DNA from: Pseudomonadota bacterium
GTDB lineage: Bacteria > Pseudomonadota > Gammaproteobacteria > Steroidobacterales > Steroidobacteraceae
Assembly: GCA_003242275.1 (NCBI GenBank)
Contig: QGUX01000054.1
Span: 1 to 15,284, forward strand
Reading direction: 5' to 3'
Length of the DNA stretch: 15,284 nucleotides
The stretch's first letter is position 1. Every line of letters starts with the position of its first letter. Below are positions 1 through 8,740 of the stretch, piece by piece. Below the pieces are notes generated by a model that did no database searches, was not told the origin of the DNA, and saw only the letters and a list, made by a program, of their open reading frames with translations. Position numbers and translations under genes: made by a program.

Positions 1-3000
1 TCAGCAGTTCCCCGTCGCCGCGCGCCATCTCCACGCGCTCGGCCGGCGCGGTGGGCGCGCGGCCCGGCGGCACCGCCGCCGCGGACATCAGGCGCTGGAA
101 AGCGGGACGCGCCAGCGTCGGCGGATTGAACGAGGTCGCCGGCGCGGCGGGTTCGGACCGCGGCGGCAGTTGGACCACGTTGGAGGACGCCGCCGCTTCG
201 GCCGCCGTTTCGACGGAGGACGGCTGCGCGGGTTCCGGGGCGGTTCCCGGCAATTCCACCGCTTCCACGGGAGCCGGGGCCGGCTCCTGCGGCTCGGGCG
301 ATGCGATCTGCGGCGCCGCCTCCGCCACGGGCGCGGCGACAGGCGCTTCTTCCGGGACCCCGGCCGGCGGCGACGCGGGCGGCGCGTCCGCTGCGGCAGG
401 CTCCGGCGCAGCAGGCGCGGCAGGTGGCGCGGCCCCGGGTGAGACGGGTGGCGCCGCAGGAGCAGCGGCCGCAGGCGCTGCGGCCTGGGCCGGCGCCGCC
501 GGTTCGACCGGCGCACCACCATTGAGCGCACGCACCTGCCGGAGCAGCGCACGCGCGGCGGGCACCGGCGCATTGGCGGCCATCAGGTCGCGCATGCGCG
601 CCAGCTCGTCGAGCGCGGCCTGCAGGGTCTCGCGCGCCTGGTGGCTGGGCGGGACGGTGCCCACCTCGATGCCGATGATCAGTGATTCGAGCTCGTGGGC
701 GAGGTCGCCCATGGTGGTCACGCCGGCCATGCGCGCACCGCCCTTGAGCGTGTGCAGCGGACGCTTCAGCGCGGCGAATTCCTCGCGGCTGGGCGCGGTG
801 AGGCTGATCTGCTGGAACGAGGACTGGCATTCCTCCAGCAGCTCGTTGGCCTCGTCGCTGAAGATCGAGGCCACATCGGCGTCATAGCCGGTGCAGGGCG
901 GCGTGTCCTCGTCGTCCTCGGGCAGCGTGGCGACCGGCGCGGGCGCAGCCTCCTGCGCCTGGGCCGGCGGCGGTCCGGCCTCGGGAGGCGCCGCCGGCGG
1001 CGAAGCCTGCGGCTGTTCCTGCGCCGCAGCCGGTGCCGGCGCGGCAGGCGGTTCTGCCGCGACGAACTGCGCCGGCCGGCCGGCCGCATCGGCCGGCTCC
1101 GCGCCGAACACCTGCGAGAAGTCGAACTCTTCCACCAGAGTGGCCGCGGGCCTGGCCTCGGCCGACGCGGTGGCCGCCGCGATGCGCTGCTCCAGCTCCG
1201 CCTCGGCGGCCTCGATGCGCTCGCGCAGCGCGGCGTGCGACGCGAAGAATCCCGTGTCGGCCGCCAGGTGGGTACTGACGGTCTCCATCGCCGCCATGCA
1301 TTCCTCGATCAGGTCGAGGTCGGCGCTGGTGACGCCCACGCCACTGTCGAAGGCCTTGCGCAACCAGCGGTTCAGCGGCTCGGCGAGGCGGATGCCATGG
1401 CGCGCGCCCGCGGTCTTGGAGCTGCCGGCCAGTGTGTGGCAGGCGCGGTAGGCGGGCTCGGTGAGCACATGCGGCGCCGGCAGCGCACGTTGCCTGGCCA
1501 CCCAGTCGCGGATGGCGGTGACGTGGCTGGCAGTCTCGCGCGCATAGATCTCGCCCAGCGTGGAATCCACTTCGGCGCCCGGGGCCTTCTGCTCGGATGC
1601 TTCCCCCGGGGCCTGGGTCTCAGGCGCCAGCGCCGCGGCCGCCGGCGCTGGCGCCGGCTCGGGGTCCGGTGGCACGACCGGGGGAGCCGGCGGCGGCGCC
1701 GCGGTGCGACCCGCGGCCAGCGCATGCGCGCGCGTGGAAATGGCGATGACGTCGGCGGTGGGCGCCGGGCCGCCCTCGAGCTGCGCGATGAGCTGTGGCA
1801 GCGCCCCCACTGCGTCGCGCAGCACGCCGAGGATGGCGGGCGAGCGCGTCAGCGTCTTGTCGAGCAGGCGGTTGAGCAGGTTCTCGATGGACCAGGCGAA
1901 TTCCGCCAGCGCGGTCGCGCCGACCACGCGACCGCTGCCCTTCAGGGTATGGAATGCGCGGCGCGTGGCGACGAGTGCATCCTGCTGCGTGGGATCCTGG
2001 TCCCACAGCGGCAGGTTCTGCGCGATGCGCGCCGCTTCCTCGCGCGCCTCCTCGAGGAACAGCGCCATGAGCTCGGGGTCGCCCGCATCGGCCACCGCCG
2101 GCTTGCTGCGCACCGGATGCACCGGTGGCGCCACCGGCGGCACGGCCGCGGGCCGCGGCGTCGCGGGCGCATGGCCGATGACCATGGTGCCGGTGTATTG
2201 CTTCTCGCCGCCGGCGGGCGAGACCACCGGGATGTCGCGCACGGGCTGCGCATCCACGGCCTTCAGCGCCGCCTCGGCGTTGTCCAGCATGTACCAGGGA
2301 TCGGAGCGGCCCGCCTGCAGCGTCTCCATGTAGTACTCGACGCTGACGATGGCATCGGCCAGGCGGTCCATCGCGTGCTGGGTGAGCCGCGACCCGCCGG
2401 GCTGCATCACGCGCTTCAGGTGCGCGGTCACCCGTGCCACGCACTCCTCGGCGCGCGTCTTGCCCAGCATGCGCAGCGCGGCCTGGATGCCGCGCATCAG
2501 CTCCTGCCAGTTGTCGAAGCCGGCGGCATCGAGCGTGCCGCCCACGCTCTGCGCCACGTACTCCTTCACGCGCGCGAGGTTGACCACGCACTCGCGCAGC
2601 ACCGCGGCCTGCACGGCCGCGAAATCCACGTCGAGGTCGGGCGCGGCCTCGCCAGGTGCGCGCGGCAGCACCATGCGCACCAGCTCGTCGTCGAGGCGGT
2701 CCTCGACCTGGATCAGCGCCGCGGCGATGTCGATCAGCGCCGACTCGGAGGGGCGCTCCTGCGAGGCCACCAGCGCCTCGATCTTCTGGATCTGCGCCTG
2801 CACGCGCGCGCGCTGCTCGCCGAGGCCGAGCACGCCCAGCGTGTCGCCGATCTTGCGCAGCAGCTCGACCTGCGCGCCGATCTCCTCGGGGGCGGCGCCG
2901 CCGCGGCGCACGTAGATGTCCAGCACGTCCTTGACCTTGGCGAGGTCCTCGCGGATTGCCGCGGCCACGGTCTGCATCAGCTTGATGGAGGGCGCGGAGA

Positions 3001-3949
3001 GGTTCTCGCGCTCCTTCTCCACGCTCTCGTCCACCGGCAGCAGCTCGTTCAGGCGGAAGGAGCTGCGCACCGCCGCCACGCGCGGACCATTGCTGCTGGC
3101 GCGCGCCACGTAGTAGAGCAGGTTGTTCAGCAGCTCGACCGGCGGATGGTTGGAGTAGCGATTCTCGCCCTGCTCGTAGAGGCGGCGGATCTCGCGGTCG
3201 GCCAGGCCCAGCAGGCGCTTGACCGACACGCTGCCTTCCAGGCCGCCCTCGCGCAGCGCCTCGACCACGGCGCCCACCACCCACCACAGCTGGAACAGCG
3301 GCTGCGAGGTGGCGACCTTCTCGAAGCGGTTGGCCACGCTGGCCAGCGACTCCAGGTGCACCTCGGTGCGCTCGCCGCGGATCCAGCCCACCAGCGCGGC
3401 CTGGAACTGCACGCGCAGCTTGCGCGCCCACTGCTGCACCGTGAGCACTTCCTCGCCCGGCGCGGGCGGCACGGGTTCGGGCTGGCGGTCGGACTTGAGG
3501 TTCAGCGACAGCAGCGTGCCTTCCGACAGCAGCGGGCTGCCGCGCACGGCGCGCAGGTCGTTCAGCAGCGGCAGCAGCACCAGCGCCATGTCGCGGCCGC
3601 CGGCCTGCACGCGGTCCAGGTAGCCGGGCAGCTGCACGATGGCGCGCATCAGCGCATCCAGCGCCTCGGCCTGGTTCTTGGCGGCGTTGGGAGAGGTCTC
3701 GAGGTAGCCGCAGACCTGGTGCATTTCCTCGGCGAGCAGCGCCGCGCCGTGGATCTCCATCACGCGCAGCACGCCCTGCACCTGCGAGAGCTCGCTGCGG
3801 CAGCGGCCCAGCAGCTGGGTGTTGCCGGGCTGCTCGACGAAGGCCTCCAGCGCCACCCGCCCCTCGTTCAGCGAGGCGAGGATCTCGCGCAGGACGGCGT
3901 CCAGCGTCTGGCTCGCGATCCCGGAAGTGGCCACGGCTGCCTCAGCCAT
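1..3949 (-). CDS. chpA: ChpA/PilL hybrid chemotaxis histidine kinase, N-terminal part (runs off left edge)
   Basis: Multi-Hpt histidine kinase of the Pil-Chp system, which passes phosphoryl groups to PilG and PilH to control type IV pilus extension and retraction. The frame is open from ATG at 3949 to base 1 (1316 codons), so the CheA catalytic core and receiver domain lie outside the window. Residues 1-150 match the FimL-like N terminus of Pseudomonas ChpA (motifs AALLAEEM and LLPLLNDLR). Three Hpt domains carry candidate phospho-histidines: His667 (FHTLKGS), His838 (CHTLAGS, where the usual Lys is Ala) and His1066 (LHTLKGG). Degenerate helical repeats without such a His fill about 170-560. 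Ala/Pro-rich linkers lie at about 735-785, 950-1010 and 1143-1285. The start overlaps the pilJ stop by 8 bases, suggesting translational coupling. Known family members reach about 2000-2500 residues, so roughly half is seen here. Confidence 0.95.
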   Translation of the reverse strand, partial: MAEAAVATSGIASQTLDAVLREILASLNEGRVALEAFVEQPGNTQLLGRCRSELSQVQGVLRVMEIHGAALLAEEMHQVCGYLETSPNAAKNQAEALDALMRAIVQLPGYLDRVQAGGRDMALVLLPLLNDLRAVRGSPLLSEGTLLSLNLKSDRQPEPVPPAPGEEVLTVQQWARKLRVQFQAALVGWIRGERTEVHLESLASVANRFEKVATSQPLFQLWWVVGAVVEALREGGLEGSVSVKRLLGLADREIRRLYEQGENRYSNHPPVELLNNLLYYVARASSNGPRVAAVRSSFRLNELLPVDESVEKERENLSAPSIKLMQTVAAAIREDLAKVKDVLDIYVRRGGAAPEEIGAQVELLRKIGDTLGVLGLGEQRARVQAQIQKIEALVASQERPSESALIDIAAALIQVEDRLDDELVRMVLPRAPGEAAPDLDVDFAAVQAAVLRECVVNLARVKEYVAQSVGGTLDAAGFDNWQELMRGIQAALRMLGKTRAEECVARVTAHLKRVMQPGGSRLTQHAMDRLADAIVSVEYYMETLQAGRSDPWYMLDNAEAALKAVDAQPVRDIPVVSPAGGEKQYTGTMVIGHAPATPRPAAVPPVAPPVHPVRSKPAVADAGDPELMALFLEEAREEAARIAQNLPLWDQDPTQQDALVATRRAFHTLKGSGRVVGATALAEFAWSIENLLNRLLDKTLTRSPAILGVLRDAVGALPQLIAQLEGGPAPTADVIAISTRAHALAAGRTAAPPPAPPVVPPDPEPAPAPAAAALAPETQAPGEASEQKAPGAEVDSTLGEIYARETASHVTAIRDWVARQRALPAPHVLTEPAYRACHTLAGSSKTAGARHGIRLAEPLNRWLRKAFDSGVGVTSADLDLIEECMAAMETVSTHLAADTGFFASHAALRERIEAAEAELEQRIAAATASAEARPAATLVEEFDFSQVFGAEPADAAGRPAQFVAAEPPAAPAPAAAQEQPQASPPAAPPEAGPPPAQAQEAAPAPVATLPEDDEDTPPCTGYDADVASIFSDEANELLEECQSSFQQISLTAPSREEFAALKRPLHTLKGGARMAGVTTMGDLAHELESLIIGIEVGTVPPSHQARETLQAALDELARMRDLMAANAPVPAARALLRQVRALNGGAPVEPAAPAQAAAPAAAAPAAPPVSPGAAPPAAPAAPEPAAADAPPASPPAGVPEEAPVAAPVAEAAPQIASPEPQEPAPAPVEAVELPGTAPEPAQPSSVETAAEAAASSNVVQLPPRSEPAAPATSFNPPTLARPAFQRLMSAAAVPPGRAPTAPAERVEMARGDGELL

Positions 3950-5303
3950 TCGCATTGCCCACGGCGGCGCGGCGGATGTTCAGCGTGCCGGTCGGATCAA
4001 AGTGCTCGTCCTTGGCGGGATTGAGCGCGGGCACGCGCTGGGTGGCGCCGGTGGACGGCGTGGTGTCGGGCAGGCGGAAGCCGGCCACCGACTTGCGCAG
4101 GGAGGCCGACAGCAGCGCCAGCTTGGCCACGGCCTCGGAAGTGTTGCTGGTGGCGTCGGCGGTCTGCGTACTGATCTCTCGCAGCACCTGCATGTTGCGC
4201 GCCACGCTCTGCGCGGTCTGCGCCTGGTTCCTGGCGGACGCGGAAATGTTCTGCACCAGGCTCGCGATCTGGTTCGACACCTGCTCGATTTCCTCCAGCG
4301 CCTGGCCGGCGTTCTCGGCCAGCTGCGCGCCGCTGACCACGTCGGCGGTGGAACGCTCCATCGACACCACGGCGCCGTTGGTGTCGGCCTGGATGGTGCG
4401 CACGATGGCGTCGATCTGCTTGGTGGCGGCGGCGGCGCGCTCGGCCAGGCGCTGCACCTCGTCGGCCACCACCGCGAAGCCGCGGCCGGCCTCGCCGGCC
4501 ATCGAGGCCTGGATGGAGGCATTGAGCGCCAGGATGTTGGTCTGCTCGGCGATGTCGTTGATCAGTTCCACGATGCCGCCGATCTCCTGCGAGCTCTCGC
4601 CGAGGCGCTTGATGCGCTTGGAGGTCTCCTGGATGGCCTCGCGGATGCCGTTCATGCCCTCGATGGTGCGGCGCACGGCCTTGCCGCCCTTGTGGGCCAC
4701 GTCCACCGAGTGGCGCGCCACGTCCGAGGCGCGCTCGGCATTGCCGGAGACTTCCTCGATGGAGGCCGCCATCGCGGCGATGGACTCGGTGGCGGCGGCA
4801 ATCTGCTTGGACTGCGAGCCGGAGGTCTTGGCCAGGTGCTGCGCCAGCGCCTGCGTCTGGCGCGCGGCGCTGTCCATCTGCACCGAGGACTGGTTGATGG
4901 CGATCACCAGCCCGCGCAGTGATTCCACCGCGATGTTCACCGAGTCGGCGATGGCGCCGGTGATGTCCTCGGTCACCGTGGCGGTGGCGGTCAGGTCACC
5001 CTGGCCGAGGCCGGCGATTTCGTCGAGCAGGCGCAGGATGGCCGCCTGGTTGCGTTCGCTCTCCACGCGCTGCGCGGCCACGGCCTGGCGGGCCACCTCG
5101 GCCTCCTGCATCACCACGCGGATGGACTTGTACAGCATGGCCAGCGGCGCCAGCGCAACCAGGCACAGGAGCGCCGCGATGAGCCCCGGCGTGGTGCCGG
5201 AGAACACGCCCACGGCCGCGCCGGCCAGCGCGAGCACGCCGGCGACCACGACCAGGATCAGGCCACGCGAGGACGATGACGTGGAAGCTTCATGCTGCGG
5301 CAT
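3942..5303 (-). CDS. pilJ: PilJ-like methyl-accepting chemotaxis protein, short form without periplasmic domain
   Basis: Receptor of the Pil-Chp array, 453 residues, inner membrane. Hydrophobic helices lie at about 14-34 and 39-58, separated by only a few residues (SGTTP). A linker follows at about 59-130 and a long coiled-coil signalling domain at about 130-420. The hairpin tip at about 245-290 is typical of MCPs ([16 protein letters not shown], then [14 protein letters not shown]). Pseudomonas PilJ has about 680 residues with a large periplasmic PilJ domain between its helices; that domain is missing here. I chose ATG 5303 (GGGG seven bases upstream) over the longer ORF from 5468, because the extra 55 residues overlap pilI and look like frame noise. 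The start overlaps the pilI stop by 14 bases. Identity as PilJ rests on position and tip; the missing sensor domain is directly visible. Confidence 0.9.
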   Translation of the reverse strand: MPQHEASTSSSSRGLILVVVAGVLALAGAAVGVFSGTTPGLIAALLCLVALAPLAMLYKSIRVVMQEAEVARQAVAAQRVESERNQAAILRLLDEIAGLGQGDLTATATVTEDITGAIADSVNIAVESLRGLVIAINQSSVQMDSAARQTQALAQHLAKTSGSQSKQIAAATESIAAMAASIEEVSGNAERASDVARHSVDVAHKGGKAVRRTIEGMNGIREAIQETSKRIKRLGESSQEIGGIVELINDIAEQTNILALNASIQASMAGEAGRGFAVVADEVQRLAERAAAATKQIDAIVRTIQADTNGAVVSMERSTADVVSGAQLAENAGQALEEIEQVSNQIASLVQNISASARNQAQTAQSVARNMQVLREISTQTADATSNTSEAVAKLALLSASLRKSVAGFRLPDTTPSTGATQRVPALNPAKDEHFDPTGTLNIRRAAVGNANG

Positions 5304-5853
5304 CGAGGAACCCCGGGTTTTCGACCAGCTGGCGCAGGCTGATGACCGGCCAGGCTTCATCACCACGACGGAAGGCGCCCGCCACGAATCGTTCGCAGCG
5401 GACGATGGTCGGCGGCGCATCGCCGCTGAATTCGCCGTCGGTGAAGCGCCGGAAGCCCAGCACTTCATCGACCATCAGGCCCGCCGGCACGTCACGATGG
5501 TTGACGACCAGCAGGCGGGTGTTGCGGGTCAGCGGCGTGACGCCGCTGCCCAGGAATTGCCTGAGGTCGATCACCGGCAGCAGCGAGCCGCGCAGGTTGG
5601 CCAGCCCCTTCACCCAGCCCTTGGCGCCGGGCACGCGGGTGAGCTGCGCCGGGTACGGCAGCACCTCGCGGGTCTCCTCGCGCGCCACCAGGTAGCCCTC
5701 GCCGGCCATGCGCCAGGCCACGCCCACCCATTCGCGCGCGCCGTCGGGATTCTCGGTCTTGATGCCGCTGGCGGCCTGGCCGCGGCGATCGAGGGCCACG
5801 AGCAGGTCGTAGGGCTTGTCGCGCAGGCTGCGGATGGACGGGAGGTCTCGCAC
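5290..5853 (-). CDS. pilI: PilI, CheW-like coupling protein
   Basis: CheW-domain scaffold that links the PilJ receptor to the ChpA kinase in the cytoplasmic signalling array. It is 187 residues; Pseudomonas PilI has 178. Motifs shared with PilI include [13 protein letters not shown] near 44-56, [14 protein letters not shown] near 76-89, LLPVIDL near 91-97 and MVDEVLGF near 127-134. The start is taken as GTG at 5853, which has GAAGG eight bases upstream inside the end of pilH. No ATG in this frame gives a sensible N terminus: the longer in-frame extension to 6267 runs through pilH and has the Arg/Gly-rich composition of an off-frame read. The gap to the pilH stop is 11 bases, and the stop lies inside the start region of pilJ. 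Confidence 0.93.
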   Translation of the reverse strand: MRDLPSIRSLRDKPYDLLVALDRRGQAASGIKTENPDGAREWVGVAWRMAGEGYLVAREETREVLPYPAQLTRVPGAKGWVKGLANLRGSLLPVIDLRQFLGSGVTPLTRNTRLLVVNHRDVPAGLMVDEVLGFRRFTDGEFSGDAPPTIVRCERFVAGAFRRGDEAWPVISLRQLVENPGFLDAAA

Positions 5854-5864
5854 CGGCGACGCCT

Positions 5865-6236
5865 TCAGGCAGCCAGCGTGGCCTGGGCTTTCTTTACCAG
5901 GAGCTCCGGCGTGACCGGCTTGACCATGTAGTCGACGGCGCCCTGGCGCAGGCCCCAGACGCGGTCGGTCTCCAGGCCCTTGGAGGTGACCATCACGATG
6001 GGAATGGAGCGCGTGGCCGGATCGGAAGTGAGGGTGCGGGTGGCCTGGTAGCCGTTCATGCCCGGCATCACGATGTCCATGAAGATGAGGTCGGGCTTGA
6101 GGTCCTTGGCCAGGCGCACGCCCTCGCGGCCGTCGCCGGCGATGGCGGTCTTGAAACCCACCTGCTCGAGGGCCTTCTTCATCACGTGCACCTCGGTGGG
6201 CGAATCGTCCACGATGAGGATCAGCGCCACGCTCAT
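5865..6236 (-). CDS. pilH: PilH, CheY-like response regulator
   Basis: Single-domain receiver protein of 123 residues. In Pseudomonas, PilH opposes or buffers PilG and favours pilus retraction. The receiver signature is complete: acidic pair Asp10-Asp11 (LIVDDSPTE), phospho-acceptor Asp54 (FMDIVMPGMNGYQ), Thr84 (VMVTSK) and Lys106 (VKP). There is no output domain, so it acts by protein contact. ATG at 6236 shares one base with the pilG stop (TAATG), which implies coupled translation. The family length is about 121 residues, so the gene looks intact. Confidence 0.96.
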   Translation of the reverse strand: MSVALILIVDDSPTEVHVMKKALEQVGFKTAIAGDGREGVRLAKDLKPDLIFMDIVMPGMNGYQATRTLTSDPATRSIPIVMVTSKGLETDRVWGLRQGAVDYMVKPVTPELLVKKAQATLAA

Positions 6237-6658
6237 TACCTCCCGCCGATGTGCGCGTCGATCGCACCCAGCAGTTCTTCCTTGGTGAAGGGCTTGGTCA
6301 GGTAGTGCTCCGAGCCGACGATGCGGCCGCGGGCGCGGTCGAACAGGCCGTCCTTGGAGGACAGCATGATCACCGGGATGTCCTTGAAGGTCTTGTTGTG
6401 CTTGATCAGGGCACAGGTCTGGTAGCCGTCCAGGCGCGGCATCATGATGTCGACGAAGACGATGTCGGGCTGGTGGTCGGCGATCTTGGCCAGCGCGTCG
6501 AAGCCGTCGATGGCGGTGAAGACCTCGCATCCTTCCTTGGCCAGCAGGGTCTCGGCGGTGCGGCGGATGGTCTTGCTGTCGTCGATGACCAGCACCTTCA
6601 GGCCCTTCAAGGCTCCGTTCTCGTCGCTCACCGGCATGGCACTCCCGACTGCGTTCAT
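6236..6658 (-). CDS. pilG: PilG, CheY-like response regulator
   Basis: Receiver-only response regulator, 140 residues, promoting pilus extension in Pseudomonas through the FimV/cAMP pathway. It is strikingly conserved against PilG: VIDDSKTIRRTAETLL near 24-39, phospho-acceptor Asp70 in FVDIMMPRLDGYQTC, Ser100-Ser101 in MLSSKDGLFD, Lys122 in LTKPF, and the C-terminal KEELLGAI. It heads the minus-strand pil-chp operon. The start is uncertain. ATG 6658 has GGGGA 13 bases upstream. ATG 6637, seven codons in, has GGGAG only four bases upstream and would give 133 residues, closer to the family. I list the longer form. Confidence 0.96.
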   Translation of the reverse strand: MNAVGSAMPVSDENGALKGLKVLVIDDSKTIRRTAETLLAKEGCEVFTAIDGFDALAKIADHQPDIVFVDIMMPRLDGYQTCALIKHNKTFKDIPVIMLSSKDGLFDRARGRIVGSEHYLTKPFTKEELLGAIDAHIGGR

Positions 6659-6808
6659 AACGGCTTGCTAATCCCCGAAACTTTTAACATATCGTGATAA
6701 CGGCGACCACATGCGAACGCCGCCGGGTGGGCACGTCGGGATTTAACCCGGTGGGCTACCATCCACACGTTGAACTGGTACTCGTTTTTCGCGAACTGGA
6801 CTTAATGC
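6659..6808. promoter_or_regulatory. Divergent pilG / gshB intergenic region with probable promoters
   Basis: A 150-base gap between two genes reading away from each other, so it should hold promoters for both. The stretch 6681-6700 is clearly AT-richer than its surroundings. On the minus strand it offers a weak -10-like TATGTT at 6691-6686, placing a start about 20 bases before pilG, but no good -35 lies at the right distance (TTCGCA sits 20 bases off). Toward gshB there is TTGAAC at 6770-6775 but no matching -10 box. Activator-dependent or non-sigma70 promoters are possible. No terminator or small gene is visible. Confidence 0.3.
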
Positions 6809-7801
6809 ATGCCGCAGCGCACCCGCCTCGCCGTGGTGATGGACCCCATCGAGGACATCAAGTACGCCAAGGACACCACCCTCGCGATGCTGCTGGCCGC
6901 CCAGGCCCGCGGCCATGAACTGTGGTACCTCCGGCAGGGGGACCTGTACCTGCGCGACGGGGTGGCGCGGGGCCATGCCCGGCCGCTGGCCGTGGAGGCC
7001 GATCCCGCGGCGTGGTTCACGCTGGGCGAGGCGGTGGACACCGCCCTGGGCGACTTCGACGCCATCCTGATGCGCAAGGACCCGCCCTTCGACATGGAGT
7101 TCGTGCACACCACCTACATCCTGGAGCGGGCGGAGGCCGCCGGGGCGCTGGTGGTGAACCGCCCCCAGGGCCTGCGCGACATGAATGAAAAGGTGTACAC
7201 GGCCTGGTTCCCCGAATACTGCGCCCCCACCCTGGTGACCCGCGACATGGCCGCCATGGGCGAGTTCGCGCGCGAGTTCGGCCGCGTGGTGGTCAAGCCG
7301 CTGGACGGCATGGGCGGCCGCTCCATCTTCGTCATCGACCGCGCCGACAAGAACTTCGGCGTGGTGTGCGAGACCCTGACCGCCAATGGCACGCGCTTCG
7401 CGATGATGCAGAAGTACCTGCCCGAGATCGTCACCGGCGGCGACACCCGCGTGCTGCTGATCGACGGCAGGCCCGCGCCCTATGCCCTCTCGCGCATGCC
7501 GGCGGCGCACGACAACCGCGGCAACCTCGCCGCCGGCGCCACGGGGGTGGCGCGGCCGCTCACGGAACGCGAGCAGGAACTGGCAGCCGGCATCGGCCCG
7601 AAGCTGGCCGCGCGCGGCATGCTGTTCGTGGGACTGGACGTGATCGGCGGCTTCGTCACCGAAATCAATGTCACCAGCCCCACCGGCGTGCGCGAGATCG
7701 ACAAGGCCTTCGGCACCAACCTCGCCGACACCTTCATCGAGGCCGTCGAAAGGCACCTGGCGGCCCCAGGCCGCGCCGCAGCGCGGCAGGCCACGGTGTG
7801 A
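6809..7801 (+). CDS. gshB: Glutathione synthetase
   Basis: Joins gamma-glutamylcysteine and glycine using ATP, the last step of glutathione synthesis in the cytoplasm. It is 330 residues, slightly longer than E. coli GshB (316). Family motifs in order: VVMDPIEDI near 9-17, GDLYL near 44-48, MRKDPPFD at 88-95, TYILERA near 102-108, KPLDGMGG at 163-170 (ATP-grasp phosphate loop), RGNLAAG at 237-243 and EINVTSPTG at 285-293 (metal and substrate binding). ATG 6809 puts the first beta strand where the family has it; no strong ribosome site is seen upstream. The end overlaps the tonB start by four bases (GTGA). This position next to pilG is the same as in Pseudomonas. Confidence 0.97.
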   Translation: MPQRTRLAVVMDPIEDIKYAKDTTLAMLLAAQARGHELWYLRQGDLYLRDGVARGHARPLAVEADPAAWFTLGEAVDTALGDFDAILMRKDPPFDMEFVHTTYILERAEAAGALVVNRPQGLRDMNEKVYTAWFPEYCAPTLVTRDMAAMGEFAREFGRVVVKPLDGMGGRSIFVIDRADKNFGVVCETLTANGTRFAMMQKYLPEIVTGGDTRVLLIDGRPAPYALSRMPAAHDNRGNLAAGATGVARPLTEREQELAAGIGPKLAARGMLFVGLDVIGGFVTEINVTSPTGVREIDKAFGTNLADTFIEAVERHLAAPGRAAARQATV

Positions 7802-8682
7802 GCACGGCCTCCGACCCGCTGGGCGCGCCGCAGGCCAACCTGCGCCGCCGGCGCATGGACGGCTTCGACGGCCGCACCACGCGCGACCGGCTGTCCACCA
7901 TGCTGGTGCTGGCGGCGCTGCTGCATGGCATGGTGCTGCTGGGCGTCACCTTCACCGTGCCCGGTGGCAGGGGCGAGGCGCGGCGGGGGCTGGAGGTGCT
8001 CCTGGTCTCCGAGGAGCTGCCCGAGGCCGGCGAGAACCCGGACGCGGCCTACCTGGCGCAGCGCACCCAGGAAGGTTCGGGCAATACCGACAGGAACGAG
8101 GCCGCCGAGCTGCCTGGCGCGGATCCCGTGCCGGTGAACCCGGTGGTGCCGCAGCCCAGCCGCTGGCTGGAGGACCAGCTGCTGGCCACCTCCGTGCCCG
8201 CCCTGTCCGCCATCCAGATCGAGCCGGTACCCGAGCCCGAGCTGCTGCTGACCCAGCAGGAACTGGAGCGGCTGCTGGCGGGCGACGACACCATCCGCCT
8301 GCGCGGCGACACCCAGGAGCAGCTCTACCTGTCGCCGGACACGCGCGCCTCGCGCCTGGCCCCCTACCTCGATGCGTGGCGGCGTCGCGTCGAACAGGTG
8401 GGTACGCTCAACTTTCCCTCCCCGGCCCGCCAGCAGGGGCTGGCGGGGAGCCTGGTGCTCGAGGTGGTGATCAACAACGACGGCCGGTTGCGCAGCGCAC
8501 GCATCGAGCGCAGCAGCGGCCATCCGGAACTGGACGATGCGGCCCGCGAAATCCTGCGCCTGGCCAGTCCCTTCGATCCCTTCCCGCCGGACATCGCCCG
8601 CGATTACCGCAGCCTGCGGTTCGCGTACGAATGGCGCTTCGAGGGCGGCCGCGCCGCCGGCTCCTCGTTGCGTGCGCGCTGA
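7798..8682 (+). CDS. TonB-family energy transducer
   Basis: A 294-residue TonB-like protein. It has a cytoplasmic N terminus rich in Arg, one membrane helix at about 34-54 (LVLAALLHGMVLLGV), a periplasmic spacer and a C-terminal TonB domain at about 188-282. The domain features YLDAWRRRVEQVG, GSLVLEVVINNDGRL, a conserved SSGHPELDDAAREI helix and a closing YEWRF strand. TonB proteins carry proton-motive energy from ExbB/ExbD to outer-membrane receptors. In Pseudomonas the gene at this position, tonB3, affects twitching motility, which would fit the adjacent pil genes, but that role here is inference. The GTG start at 7798 overlaps the gshB stop; the next ATG (7855) would remove 19 residues and is also possible. 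The spacer is Pro/Glu-containing but lacks the long Pro-Lys repeats of E. coli TonB. Confidence 0.88.
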   Translation: MSTASDPLGAPQANLRRRRMDGFDGRTTRDRLSTMLVLAALLHGMVLLGVTFTVPGGRGEARRGLEVLLVSEELPEAGENPDAAYLAQRTQEGSGNTDRNEAAELPGADPVPVNPVVPQPSRWLEDQLLATSVPALSAIQIEPVPEPELLLTQQELERLLAGDDTIRLRGDTQEQLYLSPDTRASRLAPYLDAWRRRVEQVGTLNFPSPARQQGLAGSLVLEVVINNDGRLRSARIERSSGHPELDDAAREILRLASPFDPFPPDIARDYRSLRFAYEWRFEGGRAAGSSLRAR

Positions 8683-8705
8683 CGCACGAAGTGGACGGGT
8701 TCGTC

Positions 8706-8734
8706 TTGAGCGCATCGCCCGCCCCCTCCATACT
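8706..8734 (+). promoter_or_regulatory. Candidate sigma70 promoter before yqgE
   Basis: TTGAGC at 8706-8711 and CATACT at 8729-8734 are separated by exactly 17 bases, each matching consensus at four of six positions. It lies in the 58-base tonB-yqgE gap, one of the few non-coding spots in this gene block. The -10 box ends only six bases before the yqgE ATG, so transcription would begin at or next to the start codon. No convincing ribosome binding site precedes that ATG, which suits a leaderless message. This is pattern matching only. Confidence 0.4.
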
Positions 8735-8740
8735 GGGTCC

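Noticed and set aside
1620..3431. A 603-codon minus-strand frame within chpA
   Set aside because: Ala/Gly/Arg-rich with no motifs; it is the wrong frame of the same strand as chpA, whose true frame has three Hpt motifs.
695..4024. A 1109-codon open frame on the plus strand opposite chpA
   Set aside because: His/Arg/Gly/Leu-rich composition typical of an antisense frame in GC-rich DNA; the minus-strand frame carries recognisable ChpA domains throughout.
5304..5468. Longer N terminus for PilJ starting at 5468
   Set aside because: The 55 extra residues lie inside pilI, have no hydrophobic or family character, and ATG 5303 directly precedes the first membrane helix with a ribosome-site-like GGGG.
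6770..6808. sigma70 promoter for gshB from TTGAAC at 6770-6775
   Set aside because: No -10-like hexamer occurs 15-19 bases downstream.
6743..7756. A 337-codon minus-strand frame opposite gshB
   Set aside because: Antisense shadow; gshB motifs on the plus strand are unambiguous.
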